Assembly (NCBI RefSeq): GCF_018829635.1
Contig: NZ_JAHKKG010000022.1
Span: forward strand, 34,050-98,049
Source of the DNA: Paractinoplanes bogorensis
GTDB lineage: Bacteria > Actinomycetota > Actinomycetes > Mycobacteriales > Micromonosporaceae
Length of the DNA: 64,000 nt
Reading direction: 5' to 3'
In this document: positions 1 to 7,247 of the stretch, in pieces
Layout of the letters: each line of letters starts with the position of its first letter
How positions within the stretch are numbered: the first letter of the stretch is position 1
Notes under the pieces: model-generated
What the model saw: only the letters and a program-made list of their open reading frames with translations
What the model was told of the DNA's origin: nothing
Databases searched by the model: none
Translations under genes and position numbers: made by a program

Positions 1-1
1 C

Positions 2-553
2 GCGGGTCTGTCCGACACGGCCCGCTGGTACATCGGCGGCCTGCTGCACCACGCGCCCAGCCTGCTGGCGTTCACCAACCCGACCGTCAACTCGTACCGG
101 CGCCTGGTGCCCGGCTACGAGGCCCCGGTCAACCTGGTCTACTCGCAGCGCAACCGCTCGGCCTGCACCCGCATCCCGGTGACGGGCAGCAACCCGAAGG
201 CCAAGCGCGTCGAGTTCCGCGTGCCCGACCCGTCGTCGAACCCGTACCTGGCGTTCTCGGCCCAGATGATGGCCGGCCTGGACGGCATCAAGAACAAGAT
301 CGAGCCGCCGGCGCCGATCGACAAGGACCTGTACGACCTGCCGCCGGAGGAGTGGGGCAGCGTCAAGCAGGTGCCGGGTTCGCTCGACGCGGTGCTGAAC
401 AGCCTCGAGGCCGACCACGAGTTCCTGACCGCCGGTGGCGTCTTCACCGACGACCTGATCTCGACGTGGATCGACTGGAAGCGGACCAACGAGATCGACC
501 CGGTCCGCCTGCGCCCGACCCCGCACGAGTTCGAGATGTACTACAACGTCTGA
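2..553 (+). CDS. glnA: Glutamine synthetase type I, C-terminal part (5' end outside window)
   Basis: C-terminal 183 residues of the ammonia-assimilating enzyme that makes glutamine from glutamate, ammonia and ATP in the cytoplasm. Visible family motifs are the run NRSACTRIP of the ATP/glutamate site and, further on, KDLYDLPPEE, which holds the tyrosine adenylylated by GlnE in actinobacterial and enterobacterial GlnA. The protein ends EMYYNV, typical of GlnA1. The reading frame is open at the left edge, so the gene is cut by the window and not broken. A strong hairpin follows the stop. The neighbouring lipA/lipB order matches mycobacterial glnA1, so the identification as the main GS is likely. 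Confidence 0.97.
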   Translation, partial: AGLSDTARWYIGGLLHHAPSLLAFTNPTVNSYRRLVPGYEAPVNLVYSQRNRSACTRIPVTGSNPKAKRVEFRVPDPSSNPYLAFSAQMMAGLDGIKNKIEPPAPIDKDLYDLPPEEWGSVKQVPGSLDAVLNSLEADHEFLTAGGVFTDDLISTWIDWKRTNEIDPVRLRPTPHEFEMYYNV

Positions 554-566
554 CCTGTTCCACGGG

Positions 567-602
567 CGGCGGTCACTCCGGCTTCGGCCGGGGTGGCCGC
601 CG
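567..602 (+). terminator. Hairpin terminator after glnA
   Basis: An imperfect inverted repeat (CGGCGGTCACTCCGG pairing with CCGGGGTGGCCGCCG through two G-T pairs) lies 13 bases after the glnA stop and is followed by TTCCTCGTTC, a T-rich stretch for this genome. Probable intrinsic terminator. Confidence 0.75.
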
Positions 603-686
603 TTCCTCGTTCGGGTGGGTCTTTGGGGGTTCTTTGGCGGGGCTCTTCACTCTGTCTGCACAGGTCAGACAAGGAGAAGACAGAAG

Positions 687-1301
687 ATGCTCAGCGCTCG
701 ACGAACCGCCTCGACCCTGATGGCCGCGTTGGTGTTCGCCGGCCTCGCCGCCTGTAGCAACACCGCGGAAGCGGAAGGACCCGGCCCGATCTATGACACC
801 GGCCCGCCCGGAAGCGAGATCTCCGACGAGGTGTACAACGCCCTCGGCCCGCTGCTGGTCATGAAGTTCGACATCACCGGGGCGGCCACCGTGAAGGGCA
901 CGACCACCGCGACCGCGCCCTCGGGTGGGCGGGGGCCGCTGGCGACCTGCTCGGAGTATGCGGGCGGTACGGCCGACAACGAGTACATCATGGCCGGCGA
1001 GCTCGACGAGTCGGTCGGTGACGTCGGGGTCAGCATGGAGTTGCGGATCGCGAACTACGCGGGGCCCGGCACCTACCCGAAGAGCCAGCTCGTCGCGGCG
1101 GAGGGTCGTCGCCCGAGCATCTGGATCGAAGATGACAACTACGACATCTCGCGCGACAGCACCACGGGACAGGTGACCACCGACGGCAAGGGTGGCGGCA
1201 AGTGGACCTTCACGAACCTGGCCAGTACCCGCGGCGGCGACACCATCACCGGGACGGTCTCGTGGACCTGCGAGAAGCGTAAGCCCCGCAAAACAAGTTG
1301 A
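687..1301 (+). CDS. Putative secreted lipoprotein
   Basis: 204 residues. The start is the ATG nine bases after an AAGGAGA ribosome site at 671-677; an in-frame extension to 615 is open but lacks a site. Residues 1-22 form a lipoprotein signal peptide (RR, hydrophobic core, then the lipobox LAAC with Cys23). The mature part is Gly/Thr-rich with two further cysteines, one near the C-terminal run TGTVSWTCE, and looks like a small beta-sandwich as in actinobacterial surface lipoproteins. Function unknown. It stands alone between the glnA terminator and a short basic-protein gene. Confidence 0.85.
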   Translation: MLSARRTASTLMAALVFAGLAACSNTAEAEGPGPIYDTGPPGSEISDEVYNALGPLLVMKFDITGAATVKGTTTATAPSGGRGPLATCSEYAGGTADNEYIMAGELDESVGDVGVSMELRIANYAGPGTYPKSQLVAAEGRRPSIWIEDDNYDISRDSTTGQVTTDGKGGGKWTFTNLASTRGGDTITGTVSWTCEKRKPRKTS

Positions 1302-1323
1302 CCGTGATCGTTACGCTGAGGCC

Positions 1324-1512
1324 ATGTTGGACTGGTTCCGGCGCTGGCGGAAGCCGCGCGAGCTGACCAAAGAGGAGCGTCTCCGGCGGGCCCGGCGGCT
1401 CAGCACGCAGGTCTCGCGGGAGAGCCGGAGCCGGCTGGGCAAGCGCAAGAGCCTCGACCGCAGTGGTGGCGAGGACTATCACGCCACCGACGCGGCGTCT
1501 CAGAACGACTGA
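1324..1512 (+). CDS. Small basic protein of unknown function
   Basis: 62 residues starting MLDWFRRWRK, very rich in Arg, Lys and Glu, and probably helical. No membrane segment or signal is seen. It lies 22 bases after the lipoprotein stop on the same strand and converges on the next gene with three bases between stops. Codon positions show normal actinobacterial GC bias, which supports it as real. I do not recognise a family. Confidence 0.6.
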   Translation: MLDWFRRWRKPRELTKEERLRRARRLSTQVSRESRSRLGKRKSLDRSGGEDYHATDAASQND

Positions 1513-1515
1513 CGC

Positions 1516-2499
1516 TCAGACGGGCTCGCGGATCGCCTTGATCACGCGGGTCAGCAGGATGGCGCCGCCGCCGATCAGGACCAGGCCGAAGGCGATCGCG
1601 ATGATGCTGCCCATGCTCATGCCCTTCTTGGTGGTGGCGGGCGCGGGCGCTGCCGTAGTGGTGGGGGCCGCGTAGACCAGGCCGGGCGCGTCCGTCGTCG
1701 CCGCCGCCGTCGCGGGCACTGACGCGAGGCCGGGGACGGAAGGCGGCAGTGGTGCCGCCAGCTGGGTGGTCGGGACCGCGGAAGCTGGGGGAGTGGTGAC
1801 GGTGGTGCAGCCGATGGCGGGCGGGCGCCAGGTTCCCACGTACGACGTGAACGCGCTGTCGCGGATCGTCAGGGAACCGCCCTTCACGCCGTCGACCGTG
1901 GTCGAACGGCCGGGGGCCAGGCGCAGCAGTCGTCCGGCGACCAGGAACGCGGCGCTGACGTTGGCGTTCGCGGCGTTCGAGAGGGTGGCCGTGTACGAGC
2001 CGTCGCAAGCGCTCGTGAAGGCGACCTTGGGGGCGGGCGTGCAGTCGGACGAGCCGCCCCGGTAGTGGGCGGGCGGGCCGGCCGAGCGGCTGCCGGCGGC
2101 GCCCAGGGTGCGGGAGCCGTACGGGTTGTCGGAGCTGGTCGCCTCGTCGACCAGCTCACTGCCGAACACGGCGTCGACCTGGGCGTAGCACGGTGGCACC
2201 ACGACGTCGAGGGTCACGCTGCGGGTGGTCGAGGTGATCGTCGCCCGGTCGGTCGAGTAGACGAACTGGCCCGCGTTCGCCGTGCCCGCCGTGTAGGCGA
2301 TGAGCGCGAAAGACTGCTTTTGTCCGTCGCACAACGGGCGTACGGGGGAAATGGTGGTTTGACCGGAATTGCCGTCGAAGGTGTGGCGGTAGGTCGCGGA
2401 GTCGGCGGCGCTGCAGGGCGCGGCGGCGAAGGCAGGGGCGGCGGGCGCGATGATCAGGCCGGCGGTCGCAATGGCGAGCAGGAGCAAGGATGGGCGCAC
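1516..2499 (-). CDS. Secreted, C-terminally membrane-anchored protein of unknown function
   Basis: 327 residues from a GTG start preceded by GGGAGGT. A Sec signal peptide (about 1-26, ending AFAA) is followed by a Cys-containing, Thr/Ser-rich extracellular region with two similar beta-rich segments, a Pro/Ala/Thr-rich linker (about 240-290) and one membrane helix (about 297-318) with a positively charged tail. The layout resembles a sortase substrate, but no LPxTG motif precedes the helix, so it is probably held by the helix alone. Repeated cysteines suggest disulfides. Function unknown. Confidence 0.75.
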   Translation of the reverse strand: MRPSLLLLAIATAGLIIAPAAPAFAAAPCSAADSATYRHTFDGNSGQTTISPVRPLCDGQKQSFALIAYTAGTANAGQFVYSTDRATITSTTRSVTLDVVVPPCYAQVDAVFGSELVDEATSSDNPYGSRTLGAAGSRSAGPPAHYRGGSSDCTPAPKVAFTSACDGSYTATLSNAANANVSAAFLVAGRLLRLAPGRSTTVDGVKGGSLTIRDSAFTSYVGTWRPPAIGCTTVTTPPASAVPTTQLAAPLPPSVPGLASVPATAAATTDAPGLVYAAPTTTAAPAPATTKKGMSMGSIIAIAFGLVLIGGGAILLTRVIKAIREPV

Positions 2500-2657
2500 C
2501 TGTGGACCTCCCGCCGTCGGTTCGACTCCCTAATTCCCCAATCGGCGCAAATATCCGACTTGCTTAGCGCGGAGCTGGCGGACGGAGGCAGCGAGCGAAA
2601 GCGGCGGGCGGGCCCGAGCGAAGGCAACGAGCGAAGGCAGCGGGCGGAAAGACAAAC

Positions 2658-2685
2658 AGCCCCGGTCCGCAACGGGACCGGGGCT
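2658..2685 (-). terminator. Intrinsic terminator of lipA
   Basis: Perfect 11-bp stem AGCCCCGGTCC / GGACCGGGGCT with a short loop. Read on the minus strand it is followed by TGTTTGTCTTT. It lies 15 bases after the lipA stop. Confidence 0.88.
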
Positions 2686-2699
2686 GAAGGAGGACGACG

Positions 2700-3623
2700 T
2701 CAGTTACGCGCCTCGAGCGCCTGCTTGTAGAGGCGACCCGCCCGGTAGGACGACCGCACCAGCGGCCCGCTCATCACGCCGGCGAAACCGATCTGCTCGG
2801 CCTCTTCGCGCAGCTCGACGAACTCTTCGGGCTTGACCCAGCGCTCGACCGGGTGGTGCCGCGGGGTCGGGCGCAGGTACTGCGTGATGGTGATCAGCTC
2901 GCAGCCCGCGTTGTGCAGGTCGCGCAGCGCCTGGGAGATCTCGGCGCGCTCCTCGCCCATGCCCAGGATCAGGTTGCTCTTGGTCACCAGGTCGGCCGCG
3001 CGGGCCTGGGTGATCACGTCGAGCGAGCGCTCGTAACGGAAGCCGGGCCGGATGCGCTTGAAGATGCGCGGCACGGTCTCGACGTTGTGCGCCAGCACCT
3101 CGGGGGTCGCCCCGAACACCTCGGCCAGCTGGTCGGGGTCGGCGTTGAAGTCGGGGATCAGCAGCTCGACGCCGCAGTCGGGCTGCAGCTTGTGGATCTG
3201 GCGGACGGTCTCGGCGTAGAGCCAGGCGCCGCCGTCGGGCAGATCGTCGCGGGCGACGCCGGTGACGGTCGCGTATTTCAGGCCCATCGTGGCGACGGAC
3301 TCGGCCACGCGGCGGGGCTCGTCGGCGTCGAACTCGGCCGGCTTGCCGGTGTCGATCTGGCAGAAGTCACAGCGCCGGGTGCACTGGTCGCCGCCGATCA
3401 GGAAGGTGGCCTCGCGGTCTTCCCAGCACTCGTAGATGTTGGGACACCCGGCCTCCTGGCAGACCGTGTGCAGGCCTTCCTTCTGCACCAGCCCGCGCAT
3501 CTGGGTGTATTCCGGGCCCATCTTGGCTTTGACCTTGATCCACGGAGGTTTCCGCTCGATCGGAGTTTCGGCGTTGCGCGCTTCGATGCGCAGCATGCGG
3601 CGGCCCTCGGGAGCAATAGTCAC
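2700..3623 (-). CDS. lipA: Lipoyl synthase
   Basis: 307-residue radical-SAM enzyme that inserts two sulfurs into protein-bound octanoyl groups, finishing lipoyl cofactor synthesis. Visible are the auxiliary-cluster cysteines Cys55, Cys60 and Cys66 (CQEAGCPNIYEC), the radical-SAM CTRRCDFC (Cys81, 85, 88) and the family C-terminal RSSYRAG, whose serine ligates the auxiliary cluster. The GTG at 3623 gives the N-terminus MTIAPEGRR, matching the usual actinobacterial start; the frame stays open upstream but that extension looks non-coding. It is separated from lipB by the aspS2 locus and has its own terminator. Substrates are probably the E2 at 10120-11925 and the GcvH protein. Confidence 0.97.
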   Translation of the reverse strand: MTIAPEGRRMLRIEARNAETPIERKPPWIKVKAKMGPEYTQMRGLVQKEGLHTVCQEAGCPNIYECWEDREATFLIGGDQCTRRCDFCQIDTGKPAEFDADEPRRVAESVATMGLKYATVTGVARDDLPDGGAWLYAETVRQIHKLQPDCGVELLIPDFNADPDQLAEVFGATPEVLAHNVETVPRIFKRIRPGFRYERSLDVITQARAADLVTKSNLILGMGEERAEISQALRDLHNAGCELITITQYLRPTPRHHPVERWVKPEEFVELREEAEQIGFAGVMSGPLVRSSYRAGRLYKQALEARN

Positions 3624-3759
3624 AGGGTCGAGGTTACGCCTGAATAGGTCTCTGCCTAGACAGGGGCGACGAGGCTCACGTGGCGGTCTGTGTGACCGCC
3701 GCCACATGAAACGTGTTAAATCGCTTTCGCCCGTTCGTTGCCCGTTGTTAATCTCGCCG

Positions 3760-3980
3760 GACGGTAATGAGGGAACCGAGTAGCGCCCTGGGGGAGCCGG
3801 TCGAGAGAGCCACCGAGAGCTGTGAAGGTGGCCCGTGCGCCGGGGCGTGAAGACACTCCTGAACCGCAGCACGACAAGAGGCGCCCGCCGACAAAACGGG
3901 CGCGAAGGTGTGGTGGTACCGCGAGGATCCCGCTCGCCCACGCCTCCCTGGGGCCGCGTTGCTGCTCACCAAGGAGGTTC
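3760..3980 (+). promoter_or_regulatory. Translational T-box riboswitch, Asp (GAC) specifier, ahead of aspS2
   Basis: Complete T-box architecture. Stem I: base CGGT 3762-3765 with ACCG 3863-3866; GAGTA motif at 3778-3782; helix 3784-3791 with 3840-3847; distal hairpin GCCACC 3809-3814 with GGTGGC 3827-3832 after an AGAG bulge. The specifier loop reads GAA-GAC-A, putting the Asp codon GAC at 3852-3854. Stem III: GCGCCCG 3881-3887 with CGGGCGC 3897-3903. Antisequestrator: helix A1 GGTGTGG 3907-3913 with CCACGCC 3938-3944, the 7-base T-box bulge TGGTACC 3914-3920, and helix A2 GCGAG 3921-3925 with CTCGC 3933-3937. The competing sequestrator pairs 3943-3951 with 3969-3977, burying the ribosome site AAGGAGG. 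Uncharged tRNA-Asp should stabilise A1 and free the site. No poly-T follows, so control is of translation. The stretch 3624-3759 upstream holds the divergent promoters and a GC-rich inverted repeat near 3680-3705. Confidence 0.93.
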
Positions 3981-3985
3981 ACGCC

Positions 3986-5236
3986 ATGCAACGCATCCTC
4001 TCTTCCCAGCTCACGGCGCACGTCCACGAGACTGTGACGATCGCCGGCTGGATCCACCGCCGACGCCTGCTCAAGTCGGTGGCCTTCCTCATCGTCCGCG
4101 ACGCCGAGGGACTCAGTCAGGTCGTCGTCGCCGTGCCCGAGACCCGCGCACAGCTCGAGGAGCCCACGTTCGTCGAGGAGAGCGTCGTCGAGGTGACGGC
4201 CACGGTGACCCCGAACGAGCAGGCGCCGGGCGGCGTCGAGCTCACCGCGCCCAAGATCCGGGTGCTCGCCACGGCCGCGGCTCTGCCTTTCGAACTGCAC
4301 CGGCCGGCGATCGGGGCCACGCTGCCGACCCAGCTCGACCACGCCGCCCTGGCCCTGCGGCACCCGGCCCGGCGAGAGGCCCTGCGGATCTCGGCGGCGG
4401 TCGTGGCCGGCTTCCGGGCCGGGCTGACCGAGCAGCGGTTCGTCGAGATCCAGACGCCCAAGATCGTCGCATCGGCCACCGAGTCCGGCGCGAACGTGTT
4501 CACACTGGACTACTTCGGTCGGCCGGCCTATCTCGCGCAGTCGCCGCAGTTCTACAAGCAGCTCATGGTCGGCGTCTTCGAACGGGTCTTCGAGGTCGGA
4601 CCGGTGTTCCGCGCCGAGCCCAGCGACACCGCGCGGCACCTGGCCCAGTACACGTCGCTCGACGCCGAGATGGGATTCGTCTCCGACCACCGCGACGTGA
4701 TGGCCGCGCTGACCCGCACCCTCGCCGCGATGACGGCCTTCCTCGACCGGCCGATCGTGCCGTCGGAGATCCCCGCCGTCCACTTCACCGAGGCGCTGCG
4801 GATCGCCGGCGCTCCGGCCGACGAGCCCGACCTGGCCCCGGCTCACGAGCGTGCGCTGGGCGAATGGGCGCGGCGCGAGCACGGTTCGGACTTCGTCTAC
4901 GTGACGGGTTATCCGATGCGCAAACGGCCCTTCTACACCCATCCCGACCCGGCCCGTCCCGAGTATTCCAACGGTTTCGACCTGCTCTTCCGCGGCCTCG
5001 AAATCGTGACGGGCGGGCAGCGCCTCCACCGGTACGAGGACTATGTGGAGGCTCTGGCCCGGGCCGGGGAGCCGCTGGAACCGTACGCGGGATATCTGGA
5101 CGGTTTCCGCTACGGCATGCCCCCGCACGGCGGTTGGGCGATCGGCCTGGAACGCTTCGTGGCCCGCCTGACCGAGACCGCCAACGTGCGCGAGGTGACC
5201 GCCTTTCCGCGCGACCTCCACCGAGTGATCCCGTAA
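3986..5236 (+). CDS. aspS2: Archaeal-type aspartyl-tRNA synthetase (second AspRS)
   Basis: 416 residues, compared with roughly 590 for the normal bacterial enzyme: it lacks the bacterial insertion domain and so belongs to the archaeal/eukaryal-type class IIb AspRS. Domains: OB-fold anticodon-binding domain (about 1-105, with GWIHRRR), then the class II catalytic core with QSPQFYKQ, motif 2 (FRAEPSDTARH) and motif 3 (GWAIGLERF). The His in GWIH occupies the place where discriminating archaeal enzymes are reported to carry Trp, which favours a non-discriminating enzyme able to load both tRNA-Asp and tRNA-Asn. The ATG follows AAGGAGG by eight bases. It is controlled by the T-box just upstream. 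Probably a stress or backup copy of the housekeeping aspS elsewhere. Confidence 0.93.
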   Translation: MQRILSSQLTAHVHETVTIAGWIHRRRLLKSVAFLIVRDAEGLSQVVVAVPETRAQLEEPTFVEESVVEVTATVTPNEQAPGGVELTAPKIRVLATAAALPFELHRPAIGATLPTQLDHAALALRHPARREALRISAAVVAGFRAGLTEQRFVEIQTPKIVASATESGANVFTLDYFGRPAYLAQSPQFYKQLMVGVFERVFEVGPVFRAEPSDTARHLAQYTSLDAEMGFVSDHRDVMAALTRTLAAMTAFLDRPIVPSEIPAVHFTEALRIAGAPADEPDLAPAHERALGEWARREHGSDFVYVTGYPMRKRPFYTHPDPARPEYSNGFDLLFRGLEIVTGGQRLHRYEDYVEALARAGEPLEPYAGYLDGFRYGMPPHGGWAIGLERFVARLTETANVREVTAFPRDLHRVIP

Positions 5237-5267
5237 TCGGCCCCGGGCCGGGCGTAAAGTCCCGTCC

Positions 5268-6425
5268 GTGCTGATCGACCTCGACGTCGCGCCGCCGAGC
5301 CGGGAACCGGTCCGGGCGGTCAGGTCGGCCGGATACGCCGTGGTCGCCCTCCTGGTGCTGGCTCTGCTGGTGCTGGGCGGGTCGGCCGCGCCGGCCCGCG
5401 GGTCGGGGCTCGTGCAGGTGCTCAAGGCCGACGGCCAGGGGCTGTCGGCGAGCCTGCTCACCACCGAGTCGGTCTATGTCGCCCGGTCGGACGGGCTGGT
5501 CGAGGCCACGCCCCTGTGCCCGGGGTGCCCGGCGTGGAGCACGCAGACCACCGCCGGGCAGCGGCTCCAGCCCGGCGGCGACGGCACGCTCGTCCTCGAC
5601 GCCAACGAGACCGGGGTGGCCACCTTTCTCGACGCGCGCACCGGGGCCGTGCTGTGGAGTCAGAACGGTTTCCCGGTGGTGCACCTCATCGGCGGACGGG
5701 TGGCCGACTGGCATCCGGACGACGGCGCGCTGCGGTTGCGCGATCCGCGGACCGGGCGGCTGTTCTGGAAGCGGCCGGCCGAGGCGTTCGTCGGCGACGA
5801 GAACCGCATCGTGCTCATCAACGACGCGAGAGCGGCCGTCTACGCCGCCGGCGACGGGCGTGAGATCACCGGGCCACGCGGTCTCGACGTACCGGGGAAT
5901 CCGGATTTCGCGGCCCCGGGCTGGTCGGCACTGATGGTGGGGGAGAGGCTGATCGTGTTCGGCGGCGGCCATGTCGCGGCCTTCCGCGCCGATGGGCTGG
6001 TGCGGGAGTGGCTGATTTCCCTTTCCCCGTACGCGGTGGCGGGGTGCGGCATCGGCCTGCTGTGCACGGTCGGCGTGCAGGGAGTGACCGTGCTCGACCT
6101 GGCCACCGGGCGGACGCGCTGGACCGGGCCGCAATGGCAGGTGGTGACCGAGGACGGAATGCTCACCGACGAGGCCGGCCGGTCCGCGCGCGTCGACCTC
6201 GCCACCGGCCGCATCGAGCACGACTTCGGACGTGGCCGGCCGGCCGACGGGCTGGTCCTCTATCCCGAAGGCGACCGGACGACGCTGGTCGGGGCCGCGG
6301 ACGGCCGGGTGCGCGGCGTCATCCCGCGGGTTACGCCGGACGCCTGCTCAAGGGCCGGCGACCTGTTCGCCTGCCTGCGCTACGACTCGACCGTGACGGT
6401 GTGGCGGCTGGGCCGCCCCGGATAG
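5268..6425 (+). CDS. Membrane-anchored PQQ-like beta-propeller protein
   Basis: 385 residues from a GTG. A short cytoplasmic head is followed by one membrane helix (about 22-42). The rest is extracellular and made of repeated blades with the pattern LDARTGAVLWS, LRDPRTGRLFWK, LDLATGRTRW and VDLATGRIEH, as in PQQ-type or BamB-like propellers. A Cys pair CPGCP lies near residue 83. No catalytic residues of quinoprotein dehydrogenases are evident, so a scaffolding or binding role is more likely. It begins 31 bases after aspS2 and could share its transcript. Exact function unknown. Confidence 0.8.
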   Translation: MLIDLDVAPPSREPVRAVRSAGYAVVALLVLALLVLGGSAAPARGSGLVQVLKADGQGLSASLLTTESVYVARSDGLVEATPLCPGCPAWSTQTTAGQRLQPGGDGTLVLDANETGVATFLDARTGAVLWSQNGFPVVHLIGGRVADWHPDDGALRLRDPRTGRLFWKRPAEAFVGDENRIVLINDARAAVYAAGDGREITGPRGLDVPGNPDFAAPGWSALMVGERLIVFGGGHVAAFRADGLVREWLISLSPYAVAGCGIGLLCTVGVQGVTVLDLATGRTRWTGPQWQVVTEDGMLTDEAGRSARVDLATGRIEHDFGRGRPADGLVLYPEGDRTTLVGAADGRVRGVIPRVTPDACSRAGDLFACLRYDSTVTVWRLGRPG

Positions 6426-6590
6426 CTACGACAGAACAGCGATGGTCATGCCGATGACGATCACGGCCGGGATGATCGTGGTGGTGACCAGGATGACCCA
6501 GGCGATCGGATGGCCGAAGTTGAGCGCCACCCCACCGCCCCGCTTGGGCACGAAGACCCGCTTGTCCTGCGGATCGCGATAGAGCGCCAT
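6426..6590 (-). CDS. Small membrane protein, DUF5808-like
   Basis: 54 residues: MALYRDPQDKRVFVPKR, a Gly-rich turn, then LNFGHPIAW and one hydrophobic helix (about 31-53) with a TTTIIP centre. The N-terminal run resembles the DUF5808 pattern (Y-D-P-D-R-VPKR-G-LNF-HP), recalled from memory. Its ATG overlaps the lipB stop (TGATG), so translation is probably coupled to lipB. It ends without a gap against the convergent propeller gene. Too short for many gene finders. Function unknown. Confidence 0.8.
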   Translation of the reverse strand: MALYRDPQDKRVFVPKRGGGVALNFGHPIAWVILVTTTIIPAVIVIGMTIAVLS

Positions 6591-7234
6591 CAGAGCAGGG
6601 TAGTGAGGTGCTTCTCGACCACCGGCAGCACCTCGGCCACGGTCACGTCACGGCCCAGTTCGGCGCTCAGCGACGTCACGCCGGCGTCGCGGATGCCGCA
6701 CGGGGTGAAGCGGTCGAAGTTGGCCAGGTCGCAGTTCGCGTTGATGGCGAAGCCGTGCTGGGTCACGCCGCGGGCGACCCGGATGCCGATCGCGGCGATC
6801 TTGCGGTCGGGGCCGCGCTCGTCGGCCAGGACCCAGGCGCCGCTGCGACCCTTGATGTCGGAGCGGGCCGCAGTGACCCCGAACTCGGCGCACACTTCGA
6901 TCAACATTTCTTCCGTACGGCGTACGTAAGCCACCACGTCGATCGGGTCGGGCAGCCGGAGGATCGGGTAGCCGACCAGCTGGCCCGGGCCGTGCCAGGT
7001 GATCTTGCCGCCGCGGTCGACGTCGACCACCGGGGTGCCGTCGAGCGGCAGGTCGGCCGGCTCGGTGCGCTTGCCCGCGGTGAGCACGCTCGGGTGCTCG
7101 AGCAGCAGGACCGTGTCGGGCCGGGTGCCGTCCACCACGGCGTCGTGCAGGCGCCGCTGCTCGTCCCAGGCCTCGCGATAGTCGACCAGGCCGGGCCGCA
7201 GGACAGTGAGCGTGGAAGTTGTCACGCGCTCCAC
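6590..7234 (-). CDS. lipB: Octanoyl-[ACP]:protein N-octanoyltransferase
   Basis: 214 residues. Transfers octanoyl from acyl carrier protein to lipoyl domains, the step before LipA. Motifs: a substrate-pocket RGGKITWHGPGQL, the lysine in RKIAAIGIRV, TQHGFAIN and the nucleophilic cysteine in FTPCGI; the Lys/Cys dyad is that of M. tuberculosis and E. coli LipB. The GTG at 7234 is used; a second GTG at 7225 would remove three residues. It lies in the same block as lipA, E2 and E3, and is coupled to the small membrane gene downstream. Confidence 0.96.
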   Translation of the reverse strand: MERVTTSTLTVLRPGLVDYREAWDEQRRLHDAVVDGTRPDTVLLLEHPSVLTAGKRTEPADLPLDGTPVVDVDRGGKITWHGPGQLVGYPILRLPDPIDVVAYVRRTEEMLIEVCAEFGVTAARSDIKGRSGAWVLADERGPDRKIAAIGIRVARGVTQHGFAINANCDLANFDRFTPCGIRDAGVTSLSAELGRDVTVAEVLPVVEKHLTTLL

Positions 7235-7247
7235 GGTAGCCCCATTC

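Noticed and set aside
3624..3941. Extended lipA start upstream of 3623
   Set aside because: The extra sequence lies in the divergent control region, lacks conserved LipA residues and overlaps the T-box on the other strand.
3716..5464. Long open frame on the minus strand across aspS2
   Set aside because: It is antisense to a clear AspRS, has no recognisable domain and arises from high-GC codon bias.
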